The position numbers and the translations under genes are program-made. From NCBI RefSeq assembly GCF_014200755.1, contig NZ_JACHCM010000006.1:1-64000 (forward strand): 64,000 nucleotides of DNA, written 5' to 3'. Within the stretch, counting starts at the first letter, position 1, and each line of letters begins with the position of its first letter. The notes beneath the pieces are model-generated. The model ran no database searches. It saw nothing but the letters and a program-made list of their open reading frames with translations, and was not told the DNA's origin. This document shows, piece after piece, positions 1 through 8,055 of this stretch. Source of the DNA: Rhodanobacter sp. ANJX3 (lineage in GTDB: Bacteria; Pseudomonadota; Gammaproteobacteria; Xanthomonadales; Rhodanobacteraceae).

Positions 1-2
1 AG

Positions 3-50
3 GCGTTGGGCGGGCTGACACCTGCCGCCTATGCGAAACAGTTAAAGTGA
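3..50 (+). pseudogene. IS3-family transposase OrfB, C-terminal end only (cut by window edge)
   Basis: The frame starting at base 3 reads ALGGLTPAAYAKQLK and stops at 48-50. This is the usual end of an IS3-family OrfB (integrase core, 'xLGGLTPxxYA'). The rest lies left of the window, so its integrity is unknown. The next ~45 bases, up to about 96, contain no gene and look like the noncoding right end of the element. Homology to a different transposase begins directly after it, so this IS3 probably inserted into the neighbouring IS1595 gene. Confidence 0.6.
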
Positions 51-97
51 CACCGGACTCTAAACCGGCCCGCTACTCAAAGCGGGGGGACGTCGCA

Positions 98-346
98 GGT
101 ATGCAGCGGCAGCTTGGTCGCCTGGAAGATCGCGCCGCTGAGCAGGGTGGTCTGTGCCGGTAAACGCGGTGCTGGTAGTAGACCTGCAGGCCGCGGTGAA
201 ACCGACAACGCCGGCGCTCGTTGCAGACCAGGCAGCGGAAGCCGCGGCCAGCGCGCCCGATACAGTGCGCGATAGCACTTCGTTTCGTTGCCGTATTGCG
301 TGAACTCCACCATCGACAGGCCCGGTTGGAACTGCACAAGATTCAT
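98..346 (-). pseudogene. IS1595-family transposase, N-terminal remnant with two frameshifts
   Basis: Reading leftwards from an ATG at 346, the translation gives MNLVQFQPGLSMVEF, then a partner frame (about 260-155) gives a zinc-ribbon-like stretch GFRCLVCNERRRCRFHR with VYYQ, and the original frame resumes with QTTLLSGAIFQATKLPL. These pieces follow in order the N-terminus of IS1595-family transposases (zinc-ribbon, then the start of the DDE domain). Two compensating frameshifts break it, the second Cys pair of the ribbon is degraded, and homology ends near base 98 where the IS3 end begins. The catalytic part is absent. Confidence 0.7.
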
Positions 347-566
347 GGCGATGGCGCTCAACCTCCATCTCGAAGATAGCGGTATCGTCCGCTGCTGCTG
401 TCGCAATTCACGCGACGGACGGCTGAGGGCCGGGGCTAATCAGGAAAGTTCAAAGAAGGACTTTAGTCTTCAGTTATAACAAACAGAGTAAATTGTACGT
501 TGGCAGCTCAAACAACGTAATCAACTGGGCCCTGTTGTAGCTCAGCTAAGGGGAGCGCTTTCGCGC

Positions 567-575
567 TGCTATACT
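567..575 (+). promoter_or_regulatory. Extended -10 promoter candidate for the PPTase gene
   Basis: TGcTATACT matches an extended -10 element. It lies about 50 bp before the ATG at 626, just downstream of a small hairpin (AGCGC-TTTC-GCGCT, 554-567). No convincing -35 is visible. Called from sequence resemblance only. Confidence 0.3.
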
Positions 576-625
576 ACCCAAACCTTTTGTGACGCCGCGC
601 CGATCTATCGCGAAGCAAAAATCCA

Positions 626-1336
626 ATGACTATTGATGCTGTTTCGGGTATGCGCCGCGTTGCCTTCGAAAATTTCCCGGTAAGTATTCCACCAGCTTTT
701 GTGCTGCCATTTGACGCAACGCATACGGAAGCCAACTTTGACGAATATGGAATTGCCTGCCCACTTTCAGTTCTACGAAGTTTACCCAAACGTCAGGCGG
801 AGTACTTGGCTGGCCGTCGCGCTGCAATAGCCGCACTCCGTGAGCAGGGGTCAAGTGCGCTTGATCTCCCCATCGGCCCAAGACGCGCTCCAGCATGGCC
901 GCTTGGCTATACCGGGAGCATTTCCCATACCTCGAGTATCGCAGTTGCCGTGGCGATGCGCACCTGTAGAGTGCAAGGGGTAGGCATCGACATTGAGCAC
1001 ATTGTTACGCCTGCAGCGCTCGAAGCTCTCCTCGCAACGGCGATTGACGCAACTGAGCTAGCACCGCTGACAACAATCGCTAGAAGATTAGGCTGGGCAT
1101 TCGCGCTCACATTAGCCTTTTCCGCTAAAGAGAGTTTCTATAAGGCCACAGCTGCTACAGTCGGTCGATTTTTCGATTTCAGCGCAGTAAGGATCGTTGA
1201 CTGCGGAATCGGGGGCAGCGAACTTAAAGTAGAAGTGACGCAGCCACTTGCCGAGAATATACCAAGCGGCATGAAATTCGCCGTGGGTTACGTGCAAATG
1301 GACCAATACACGATCCTGACTAGTTGCGCGTGGTGA
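626..1336 (+). CDS. 4'-phosphopantetheinyl transferase (Sfp/EntD type)
   Basis: Transfers the phosphopantetheine arm of coenzyme A to a serine of carrier proteins, activating fatty-acid, polyketide or nonribosomal-peptide synthases in the cytoplasm. In the 236-residue product one sees KRQAEYLAGRRAA near 55-67, the GSISH motif at 97-101, the metal-binding GVGIDIEH at 118-125 and the second signature FSAKESFYK at 165-173; these are the ordered motifs of the EntD/Sfp superfamily. The ATG at 626 has no clear Shine-Dalgarno; an ATG at 650 is the alternative. No synthase gene is nearby, so the carrier-protein partner is unknown. It sits alone between two insertion-sequence remnants. Confidence 0.88.
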   Translation: MTIDAVSGMRRVAFENFPVSIPPAFVLPFDATHTEANFDEYGIACPLSVLRSLPKRQAEYLAGRRAAIAALREQGSSALDLPIGPRRAPAWPLGYTGSISHTSSIAVAVAMRTCRVQGVGIDIEHIVTPAALEALLATAIDATELAPLTTIARRLGWAFALTLAFSAKESFYKATAATVGRFFDFSAVRIVDCGIGGSELKVEVTQPLAENIPSGMKFAVGYVQMDQYTILTSCAW

Positions 1337-1399
1337 TTGCCATGATCTTATTCCCCCTGGATCAGTCTTTAGACGAAGATAGTTGCCATGATTAGGGTT

Positions 1400-2259
1400 C
1401 TACCCCGAAATCACGGACGGTTGTAAAAGGGTGGAAAACTTCAAATCCTGCCTGGCGGTCCTTCCCCGCATTCTTGGGTTATGGAAGCGCTCGATGTATT
1501 CGAACACATCCGCTCTTGGGGTATCGAGTGTTGGATAGGTCATGCGATAAATCCGTTCGCGCTGGAGCAGGCCGAAGAAGCCCTCGCAAGCAGCGTTATC
1601 GCCGCAGTGGCCAACCGCGCTCATCGAGCACACCAGCGCGTTGGCCAGCAAATACTTCCGATAATCACCGCTTCTGAACTGACTACCTCTATCCGAATGC
1701 AGGATCACCGGTTCGTTTTGCTGTAGCTGCCATACAGCCGTCTGTACGACCCGGATCACCATCTGCCGATCTTGCCGATGGTGCATCGACCAACCCACCA
1801 CCCGATGGTCGAACAAGTCCAAGACGACGCATAGATAAAGCTTGCCTTCCCCGGTTTTAATCTCGTTGATGTCCGTGACCCATTTGGTTTCCGGCTCCAA
1901 TGCGGTGAAGTCCCGTTCTAGCCGGTTGCGCAAGCCTGGCGGTGTGAGTGCCGGCCGTGCTCGCATTCCCCCGACGCTTCGGGCGCGGCCAACACTGCAA
2001 GCCATCACGGCCATCAACCGAGCCACGCGGTTCAGGCCGACCCGCCGACCTTCATCGGCCAGGTCTTCCTGCATTCGGCCGGCACCCAACGCGCCTCGGC
2101 CGTCTTCGTGCAGCTCACACATACGCCCCAGCAAACGTGCATTGTCGAGCTGGCCGGCGCGAGGCAGGCGCCGGCTCCATTCGTAATACCGCTGGCCGAT
2201 ACCCGCAGGCAACGGCACATCAGCCGGATCGGGAACTCATCGCGGTAACGTTCGATCAC
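1400..2259 (-). pseudogene. IS3-family OrfB transposase, frameshifted
   Basis: The main frame (from about 2190 down to the TAG at 1400-1402) carries the integrase core: WVTDINEI (first Asp), LHSDRGSQF (second Asp) and ACEGFFGLL (Glu), so the DDE triad is present. The N-terminal part [22 protein letters not shown] is in another frame (2259 to about 2186). One base is missing at the junction where the family reads SGYYEW. Without that base the transposase is not made as one chain. OrfB follows OrfA with an overlap, as in IS3 elements that use programmed frameshifting, but this break is inside OrfB. Confidence 0.85.
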
Positions 2260-2267
2260 CCGATATC

Positions 2268-2529
2268 TCAGGATGATCCCTTGGCAAAGAACGTCGCCGC
2301 TTCGCGCAAAAAATCTCGTTCCTTCTTCACTCGCGTCAGCTCGCGCTTTAAACGCGCCAGCTCCTCATCCCGTGGCGTGCCCGTGCCGGCAACGCTTCCA
2401 GCGCGTCAACAGGTTGTCCCGGATCCCCAGCTCACGAGCCCCCCCCTGGGCACAACCGACGCCCGGTTGGCTCGCTTGTTCAAGCGCACCACGCTTGAAC
2501 TCCACACTGAACTTTCTTCGCTTCGACAT
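2268..2529 (-). pseudogene. IS3-family OrfA (HTH protein), frameshifted
   Basis: From the ATG at 2529 the frame reads MSKRRKFSVEFKRGALEQA and continues through ARELGIRDNLLTRWKR, the HTH part of OrfA, then stops at 2365-2367. The shifted frame continues with TPRDEELARLKRELTRVKKERDFLREA, the leucine-zipper part, ending in FAKGSS and a TGA at 2268-2270. The family usually has about 8-10 more residues between the two parts, so a short deletion probably caused the frameshift. The gene is broken. Confidence 0.8.
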
Positions 2530-2539
2530 GAACACTCCT

Positions 2540-2569
2540 ATCGGCCTTCATCGGCCTTCATCGGCCTTC
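2540..2569. repeat. Three tandem copies of a 10-bp unit
   Basis: ATCGGCCTTC occurs three times in a row (2540-2549, 2550-2559, 2560-2569) between the inverted repeat of the IS element and the OrfA start codon. It is a short tandem expansion in the leader of the transposase genes. Confidence 0.9.
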
Positions 2570-2657
2570 TCGTAAGTGTCAGTGAAATCGGGGGTGAACC
2601 CGATATTTCCTCACATCTCATTGGGCTTTGAAGGGCGAGCTTTTTGACGCACCGCTT

Positions 2658-3110
2658 CTATCGCGTGCTCTGGGACTGCAGTGCAGCTAGCGTGGCTCGA
2701 TCAAGAGCCTCCGAAACCTTACGCTGTGACGTCTCGTCGAACTGGATGAGGAAAAGATCAGCCACAGTTGACTCATAGATCTTCCACATGCGCTTGCGTA
2801 GGGATCGCCCAGCGTCCGTGATCGTGACATAGGCCGCACGCCCATCCTCGGGCGACCTTGCGCGCGTTACAAGCCCCTCATGTTCCAGGCGATCAACCAG
2901 GCGAGTGAGGTTGTAACGCTCAATAACTAGCGCGTCGGCAAGCTCGTGCATGCGACGTGTGCCGCCCTTGCCGCTTTCCACTCCCCACAGTGCGTCATAC
3001 CACGCGTAGGCGGGCAAGCTCGCCTCGGCCAGTCGACGCTCAATTTCCCGAATCAACGCGCGATGCGAGCGCACAAAAGAAAACCAGAGATCCGGCTCCT
3101 TGCTAGCCAT
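2658..3110 (-). CDS. MarR-family transcriptional regulator
   Basis: A 150-residue winged-helix repressor. The segment MHELADALVIERYNLTRLVDRLEHEGLV is the recognition helix region and DGRAAYVTITDAGR the wing. The start at 3110 is chosen because GGGAGG lies 7-12 bases upstream; a longer frame to 3203 adds residues unlike the family. It is transcribed away from the pyruvate dehydrogenase genes, and two candidate operators lie between them (3137-3148, 3176-3193), so it probably represses both itself and aceE in response to an aromatic or phenolic ligand. Ligand and direction of control are inference. Confidence 0.85.
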   Translation of the reverse strand: MASKEPDLWFSFVRSHRALIREIERRLAEASLPAYAWYDALWGVESGKGGTRRMHELADALVIERYNLTRLVDRLEHEGLVTRARSPEDGRAAYVTITDAGRSLRKRMWKIYESTVADLFLIQFDETSQRKVSEALDRATLAALQSQSTR

Positions 3111-3136
3111 ATGCAGTGCCTCCCGTACCTGATGAG

Positions 3137-3193
3137 TTGCAATCGCAATTATATCGCGGCATGATCGTGCGTTATCGATTGCACTTGCAATCG
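3137..3193. promoter_or_regulatory. Two MarR operator candidates in the marR-aceE divergent promoter
   Basis: CGATTGCA-CT-TGCAATCG (3176-3193) is a perfect 8-bp inverted repeat with a 2-bp centre. A second site, TTGC-AATC-GCAA (3137-3148), shares the 9-mer TTGCAATCG with it (3137-3145 and 3185-3193, 48 bp apart). MarR proteins bind palindromes of this size in their own promoters. Confidence 0.6.
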
Positions 3194-3272
3194 TATGCCG
3201 CATTCCTTTGGACCCTTGCTGCCCTACCGCCGCCTCGCGCGGTCAGGCCCATCCTGTTATTCGGAGATATCC

Positions 3273-5945
3273 ATGAATCAACCTTTCGTGCAGCCCGACA
3301 TTGATCCGGAGGAAACTCGCGAATGGGTCGAGGCACTCGAGGCTGTGACAAAAACGGATGGGCGGGCTCGCGCGCATTACTTAATGGACCAGTTAAGCGA
3401 CTACGACGTCAGCCGCCATGGTGATCTTCATGGCAGGGCAACGACGGCGTACGTGAATACGATTGCACGGGAACGGCAACCCGATTATCCAGGTGACCTC
3501 GCTGTCGAGCGCCGACTCAATGCTTACATTCGCTGGAATGCGATGGTAGTGGTGCTGCGGGCCGGCAAGCATTCCAACGTCGGCGGCCATATCGCGACCT
3601 ATCAATCTGCCGCCGTGCTTTATGACGTGGGATTCGATCATTTTTTCCGCGGTCGCACCGATACATTTGACGGCGACATGGTGTATGTCCAGGGCCACTC
3701 CGCACCGGGCATCTATGGCCGGGCGTTTGTCGAAGGCCGCTTTAACGACGCAGTGATGGACAACTTCCGACGCGAAACGACGGCCGCAGGATTGTCCTCC
3801 TATCCGCATCCACGCCTGATGCCCGACTTCTGGCAATTTCCCACCGTGTCCATGGGTCTGGGGCCGCTGACCGCAGCCTACCAGGCTCGTTATATGCGCT
3901 ACTTGGAGTATCGCGGCCTTAAGAAGCACCAAGGCCGCAAGGTCTGGGCCTTCGTCGGTGATGGCGAAATGGATCAACCTGAATCGCTCGCAGCAATTTC
4001 CGTCGCCGGCCGTGAACGACTCGACAATCTAATCTTTGTCGTCAATTGCAATCTGCAGCGCCTTGACGGCCCGGTGCGCGGCAATAGCAAGGTAATCCAA
4101 GAGTTGGAAGGAACCTTCCATGCGGCCGGCTGGAACGTCATCAAGGTCATCTGGGGCGGCGGATGGGATGCCCTCTTAGCGAAGGATACGAGCGGCCTTC
4201 TTCGACAACGCATGATGGAATGCGTTGACGGCGAGTATCAGACGTTCAAGTCCCAGAATGGCGCCTATGTCCGCGAGCATTTTTTCGGCAAGTACCCTGA
4301 ATTGCTTCAACTGGTCGCTGACATGTCCGACGACGACATCTGGAAGCTCACGCGCGGCGGCCACGACCCTGTGAAGGTTTATGCCGCTTATTCACAGGCA
4401 GTGAGTATCAGCGGGCGTCCCACCGTGATCCTGGCCAAGACCGTCAAGGGCTTCGGCATGGGTGAGGCAGGCGAAGGTCAGAACATCAATCACCAGTTGA
4501 AGAAGATGAGCACGGACGCGGTGCGAGCCTTCCGTGACCGCTTCGCCCTTCCCATCACCGATGCACAACTGGAAGAGATGCCTTATCTAAGGCCTGCAGC
4601 GGACAGCGAAGAGGCACGCTATTTCGCGAAACGGCGAAGCGCCCTAGGCGGCCAGTTACCTGCACGCTTGCATGAGACACCTCCACTGCCTATTCCGGCG
4701 CTATCGACTTTCGACAGCCTCTTGAAGGGAAGCGGCGAGCGCGGGCAGTCCACCACCATGGCGTTTGTGCGCATCCTCAGTACGCTGCTGAAAGACCCTA
4801 ATCTTGGCAAGCTTATTATCCCTATCGTTCCGGATGAATCGCGCACTTTCGGCATGGAGGGGTTATTCCGCCAGATTGGTATCTACTCTTATCTGGGACA
4901 GCTTTACACCCCGCAGGATGCGGGACAGCTGAGCTATTACAAGGAAGCCAAGGATGGGCAGATTCTTCAAGAAGGCATCAACGAATCGGGCGCCATTTCG
5001 TCATGGATCGCGGCAGGAACGTCTTACAGCAATCATGCTCTAACCACGATTCCGTTCTACATCTTCTATTCGATGTTCGGATTGCAGCGCGTAGGCGATC
5101 TGGCATGGGCGGCCGCCGATGCTAGGACGCGCGGCTTCCTGCTAGGCGCGACGTCTGGGCGAACGACCCTAATGGGCGAGGGCTTGCAGCATGATGACGG
5201 CCATAGCCACGTGCTGTCGTCAGTCATTCCCAGCTGTATCTCGTACGACCCTACATTTGCTTACGAGCTTGCCGTCATCGTGCAGGATGGCATGCGCCGC
5301 ATGTTCGTGCAGCAGGAAGACATCTACTACTACATCACGATCCTCAACGAGAACTACCCCCACCCGGCTATGCCGGATGGTGTGGAAAACGGCATTCTCA
5401 AGGGACTCTATCTGCTGCGCGAAGGTAGCAACGCATCGAAGAAAACACCGCGAGTGCAGTTAATGGGTAGCGGCGCCATCCTCAACGAGGTGTTGGCGGC
5501 AGCCGATCTCCTTGCGAATAACTACGGGGTTCTGAGCGATATCTGGAGTGCGACCAGTCTCACTGAGATTCGTCGCGATGGCTTGGCCGCAGAGCGCTGG
5601 AACATGCTCCACCCGGAAGCCGAGCCACGCGTTCCCTACGTGCAGACATGCCTTGCTAGCCACCCGGGGCCAGTGATTGTAGCTACCGACTACATGAAGA
5701 TCGTGAGTGACCAGATCCGCCCTTTCATCCATGGCCGCCGTTTCGTTGCGCTGGGCACGGATGGCTTCGGCCGCTCTGATACACGGTCGTCTCTGCGAAC
5801 CTTCTTCGAAGTTGATCGGCACTTCGTGGCCTTGGCAGCGCTAAAGGCTCTCGCGGATGACGGACAGCTGCCTCGCTCCCTTGTCGCAAATGCCATCCAA
5901 GCGTTCGGCATCGACCCCGAAAAGATCGATCCAGCAGCAGCATGA
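3273..5945 (+). CDS. aceE: Pyruvate dehydrogenase E1 component, homodimeric type
   Basis: Decarboxylates pyruvate with thiamine diphosphate and passes the acetyl group to lipoyl-E2. The 890-residue product matches the usual E1 length. It shows the ThDP/Mg motif GDGEMDQPES at about 229 and NCNLQRLDGPV at about 258, followed by ELEGTFHAAGWNVIKVIWG as in E. coli AceE. The ATG at 3273 has CGGAGA 6-11 bases upstream; the longer frame from 3195 is not needed. It is followed after 63 bp by aceF; a small hairpin (CGGGTC/GACCCG, 5948-5967) lies just past its stop. No E3 gene follows, so E3 must come from elsewhere. The divergent MarR gene suggests this is a regulated extra copy, which is inference. 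Confidence 0.95.
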   Translation: MNQPFVQPDIDPEETREWVEALEAVTKTDGRARAHYLMDQLSDYDVSRHGDLHGRATTAYVNTIARERQPDYPGDLAVERRLNAYIRWNAMVVVLRAGKHSNVGGHIATYQSAAVLYDVGFDHFFRGRTDTFDGDMVYVQGHSAPGIYGRAFVEGRFNDAVMDNFRRETTAAGLSSYPHPRLMPDFWQFPTVSMGLGPLTAAYQARYMRYLEYRGLKKHQGRKVWAFVGDGEMDQPESLAAISVAGRERLDNLIFVVNCNLQRLDGPVRGNSKVIQELEGTFHAAGWNVIKVIWGGGWDALLAKDTSGLLRQRMMECVDGEYQTFKSQNGAYVREHFFGKYPELLQLVADMSDDDIWKLTRGGHDPVKVYAAYSQAVSISGRPTVILAKTVKGFGMGEAGEGQNINHQLKKMSTDAVRAFRDRFALPITDAQLEEMPYLRPAADSEEARYFAKRRSALGGQLPARLHETPPLPIPALSTFDSLLKGSGERGQSTTMAFVRILSTLLKDPNLGKLIIPIVPDESRTFGMEGLFRQIGIYSYLGQLYTPQDAGQLSYYKEAKDGQILQEGINESGAISSWIAAGTSYSNHALTTIPFYIFYSMFGLQRVGDLAWAAADARTRGFLLGATSGRTTLMGEGLQHDDGHSHVLSSVIPSCISYDPTFAYELAVIVQDGMRRMFVQQEDIYYYITILNENYPHPAMPDGVENGILKGLYLLREGSNASKKTPRVQLMGSGAILNEVLAAADLLANNYGVLSDIWSATSLTEIRRDGLAAERWNMLHPEAEPRVPYVQTCLASHPGPVIVATDYMKIVSDQIRPFIHGRRFVALGTDGFGRSDTRSSLRTFFEVDRHFVALAALKALADDGQLPRSLVANAIQAFGIDPEKIDPAAA

Positions 5946-6008
5946 TGCGGGTCGCGGTGATGACCCGACACACGCGCCGATGCATGCAGCGCGACAACTG
6001 AGAAATGT

Positions 6009-7346
6009 ATGGATAACTTGAAAGAGTTGCGCGTGCCGGACCTTGGCGGCGCACACGATGTCCCCGTCATCGAATGGCTCGTCAAAGTTGGCGATCGCGT
6101 CGCGATCGATCAGGGCGTAATCACGCTCGAGTCGGACAAGGCCACCATAGAAGTGCCCTCGTCCGCTGCAGGTATCGTCAGGGAGCTGAAGGCGCGCCTA
6201 GGCGACACCCTTTCCGAAGGCAACTTGATCGCACTGATCGAAGTGAAAGACGCCACTGCGGACATTGCGACACCGCTCACTGATTCGATGCAATCCCGGG
6301 AAGCAGACGACACACCCTTGATCAAGCATGTTGCGGTTGCCATCGCAGAACCGGCCGAAGAGCCATGCATCGACAATAATGAGGCCGGTTCGAGACCGGA
6401 GCCCACTTTCGACTCGCCCGGCGACGCGCCATATGCCAGTCCCGCCGTGCGCCAATTGGCCCGCGTACTTGGCGTGGCGTTGTCTCAAGTCAAAGGCAGC
6501 GGGCGCAAGGGTCGCATAGTGCGCGGCGACCTGGAAACCCATGCCCGAACTACGTTGCCCGTCGATGACAGACGCGTTGAGACTACAGGCTCAGATGCAC
6601 GCGGAGGGCCAAATCTTCTGCCCTGGCCAAGCATCGACTTTGCCAAGTTTGGCGCTGTCGAAACGCAACCGCTCAGCCATGTCCAGAGAGTATCTGGAGC
6701 TAATGTTTCCCGAAACTGGATGGTCGTCCCGCATGTCACCCAGTACGACCAAGCCGAAATCACAGAGCTCGAAGCATTCCGCGCACAACTCAATCGGGAG
6801 ACGGACAAGGATGGCGCTAAAGTCACCATGCTGGCGTTCCTAATCAAGGCATCGGTCGTCCTTCTCAAGCGCTTTCCGCGCTTCAATGCGTCGCTCGACG
6901 AGAGCGGCGAAGTATTAATCCTAAAGAGTTACTGCCACATCGGATTTGCAGTCGACACGCCACGGGGAGTGGTCATACCGGTGATACGTGATGCTGATAA
7001 AAAAGGTATCCGCGAAATCGCGTGTCAAATAGCGTCGCTCGCCACCAACGCGCGTGATGGGAAACTCGACCCTGCCGACATGCAGGGCGGATGTTTCTCG
7101 ATCAGCTCGCTGGGCGGTATCGGCGGTAACGCATTCACGCCTATCGTGAACGCCCCAGAGGTTGCGATCCTGGGCGTTTCCAAATCGTCTATCCAGCCTG
7201 TATGGGATGGCGCCGCTTTTCAGCCGCGCCTTCTGATTCCTCTCTCACTGTCCTATGACCATCGAGTCATTGATGGTGCAGCTGCTGCGCGCTTCACCAC
7301 TGAACTTGCAAAGTTACTCGGCGACTTTCGCCGCGCGCTGCTGTGA
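6009..7346 (+). CDS. aceF: Dihydrolipoamide acetyltransferase (E2), single lipoyl domain
   Basis: Accepts acetyl from E1 on its lipoyl group and transfers it to CoA. In order: one lipoyl domain (1-80) with lipoyl-lysine K44 in ESDKATIEV; a linker; the peripheral-subunit-binding domain at 142-178 (YASPAVRQLARVLGV...GRKGRIVRGDL); and a catalytic domain ending with the active site DHRVIDG at about 417-423. At 445 residues it is shorter than E2 chains with two or three lipoyl domains. A homologous branched-chain or acetoin E2 is less likely because it directly follows an AceE-type E1. Confidence 0.93.
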   Translation: MDNLKELRVPDLGGAHDVPVIEWLVKVGDRVAIDQGVITLESDKATIEVPSSAAGIVRELKARLGDTLSEGNLIALIEVKDATADIATPLTDSMQSREADDTPLIKHVAVAIAEPAEEPCIDNNEAGSRPEPTFDSPGDAPYASPAVRQLARVLGVALSQVKGSGRKGRIVRGDLETHARTTLPVDDRRVETTGSDARGGPNLLPWPSIDFAKFGAVETQPLSHVQRVSGANVSRNWMVVPHVTQYDQAEITELEAFRAQLNRETDKDGAKVTMLAFLIKASVVLLKRFPRFNASLDESGEVLILKSYCHIGFAVDTPRGVVIPVIRDADKKGIREIACQIASLATNARDGKLDPADMQGGCFSISSLGGIGGNAFTPIVNAPEVAILGVSKSSIQPVWDGAAFQPRLLIPLSLSYDHRVIDGAAAARFTTELAKLLGDFRRALL

Positions 7347-7410
7347 GGACACATGGTGGCGTCATGCCCATAGAAAAGTAGCTCCCTAAAACCACAAAAG
7401 AACTAAACCA

Positions 7411-8055
7411 ATGACAATGCAGCTGTATGGATTCTGGCGTTCGAATGCCGCATTCCGCGTCCGCGTCGCGCTCGCGCTTAAGAAACTTCCCTTTGAGGAA
7501 ATCGAAGTGGATATCTTGTCCGGCCGACAATTCGACGCCGAGTATGCCGAGTTGAACGCGGAACACGTCGTGCCTACCTTAGTGCATGAGGGACATCGCA
7601 TTTTCCAGTCGATGGCGATCATGGAGTATCTCGATGATATCCAGCCGGAGCCGCGACTGCTTCCAGTCGATACAAAAGAGCGTGCTTATGCACGAGCGCT
7701 TGCGCTCGTGTCGGTGGCCGATGCGCACCCACTGGTCGTGCCGCGCATCCGCAAGCAACTAGGCGTGGCATTCGGTGCCGACGCAGCAGCTATCGAGTCT
7801 TGGTGCCGTCATTGGGCGGCGGAAGGATTGGCAACCTACGAACGACTACTCAGCCGACGCCCGGTTGCGCCATTCGCGCTTGGGGGCGCGCCAACCATCG
7901 CTGACATCTGCATCGTGGGCCAGGTGATCACCGCCGAACTCTATCAACTCGACATTACGCCCTTTCCGATGGTCTCGTCGTTAACCAAACGCTGCTTTGA
8001 ACTCCGTGCATTCGCCGATGCACATCCATTTAAGCAGGCGGGCTACAGAACCTGA
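7411..8055 (+). CDS. Glutathione S-transferase, zeta class (maleylacetoacetate isomerase-like)
   Basis: A 214-residue two-domain GST. The N-terminal thioredoxin-like domain reads LYGFWRSNAAFRVRVALALK; zeta enzymes carry SSCxWRVRIAL here, so the first Ser and the RVR run are kept while the Cys is replaced by Ala. The PTL and QSMAIMEYLDD glutathione-site motifs are present, and TIADICIVGQ marks the C-terminal domain. It lies 64 bp after aceF in the same direction and may be co-transcribed. Maleylacetoacetate isomerase proper belongs to tyrosine breakdown, but no other gene of that pathway is here, so another small-molecule isomerase or dehalogenase role is possible. Confidence 0.8.
   Translation: MTMQLYGFWRSNAAFRVRVALALKKLPFEEIEVDILSGRQFDAEYAELNAEHVVPTLVHEGHRIFQSMAIMEYLDDIQPEPRLLPVDTKERAYARALALVSVADAHPLVVPRIRKQLGVAFGADAAAIESWCRHWAAEGLATYERLLSRRPVAPFALGGAPTIADICIVGQVITAELYQLDITPFPMVSSLTKRCFELRAFADAHPFKQAGYRT

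Larger units (their letters stand above)
1395..2601 (-). mobile_element. IS3-family insertion sequence, degenerate but with both ends
   Basis: The element is bounded by imperfect inverted repeats of about 30 bp at 1395-1424 and 2572-2601; read inward both start GGGTTC, share CCCCGA and TCAC.GAC, and match at about 22 of 30 positions. Inside, on the minus strand, are OrfA and OrfB, both frameshifted. The stop codon of OrfB lies within the left repeat, as is common in this family. No convincing 3-4 bp target duplication flanks it (left ..ATTA, right GATA..). Probably immobile unless supplied with transposase in trans. Confidence 0.85.

Noticed and set aside
528..575. tRNA-like piece with GTAGCTCAGC and a D-stem-like GCTC...GAGC pair
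   Set aside because: No anticodon arm, no T-arm GGTTCRA and no acceptor pairing within 80 bases; the resemblance is limited to the D-arm.
1948..2631. Plus-strand 227-codon frame across the IS element
   Set aside because: Antisense to OrfA/OrfB of the IS3-family element; no family resemblance.
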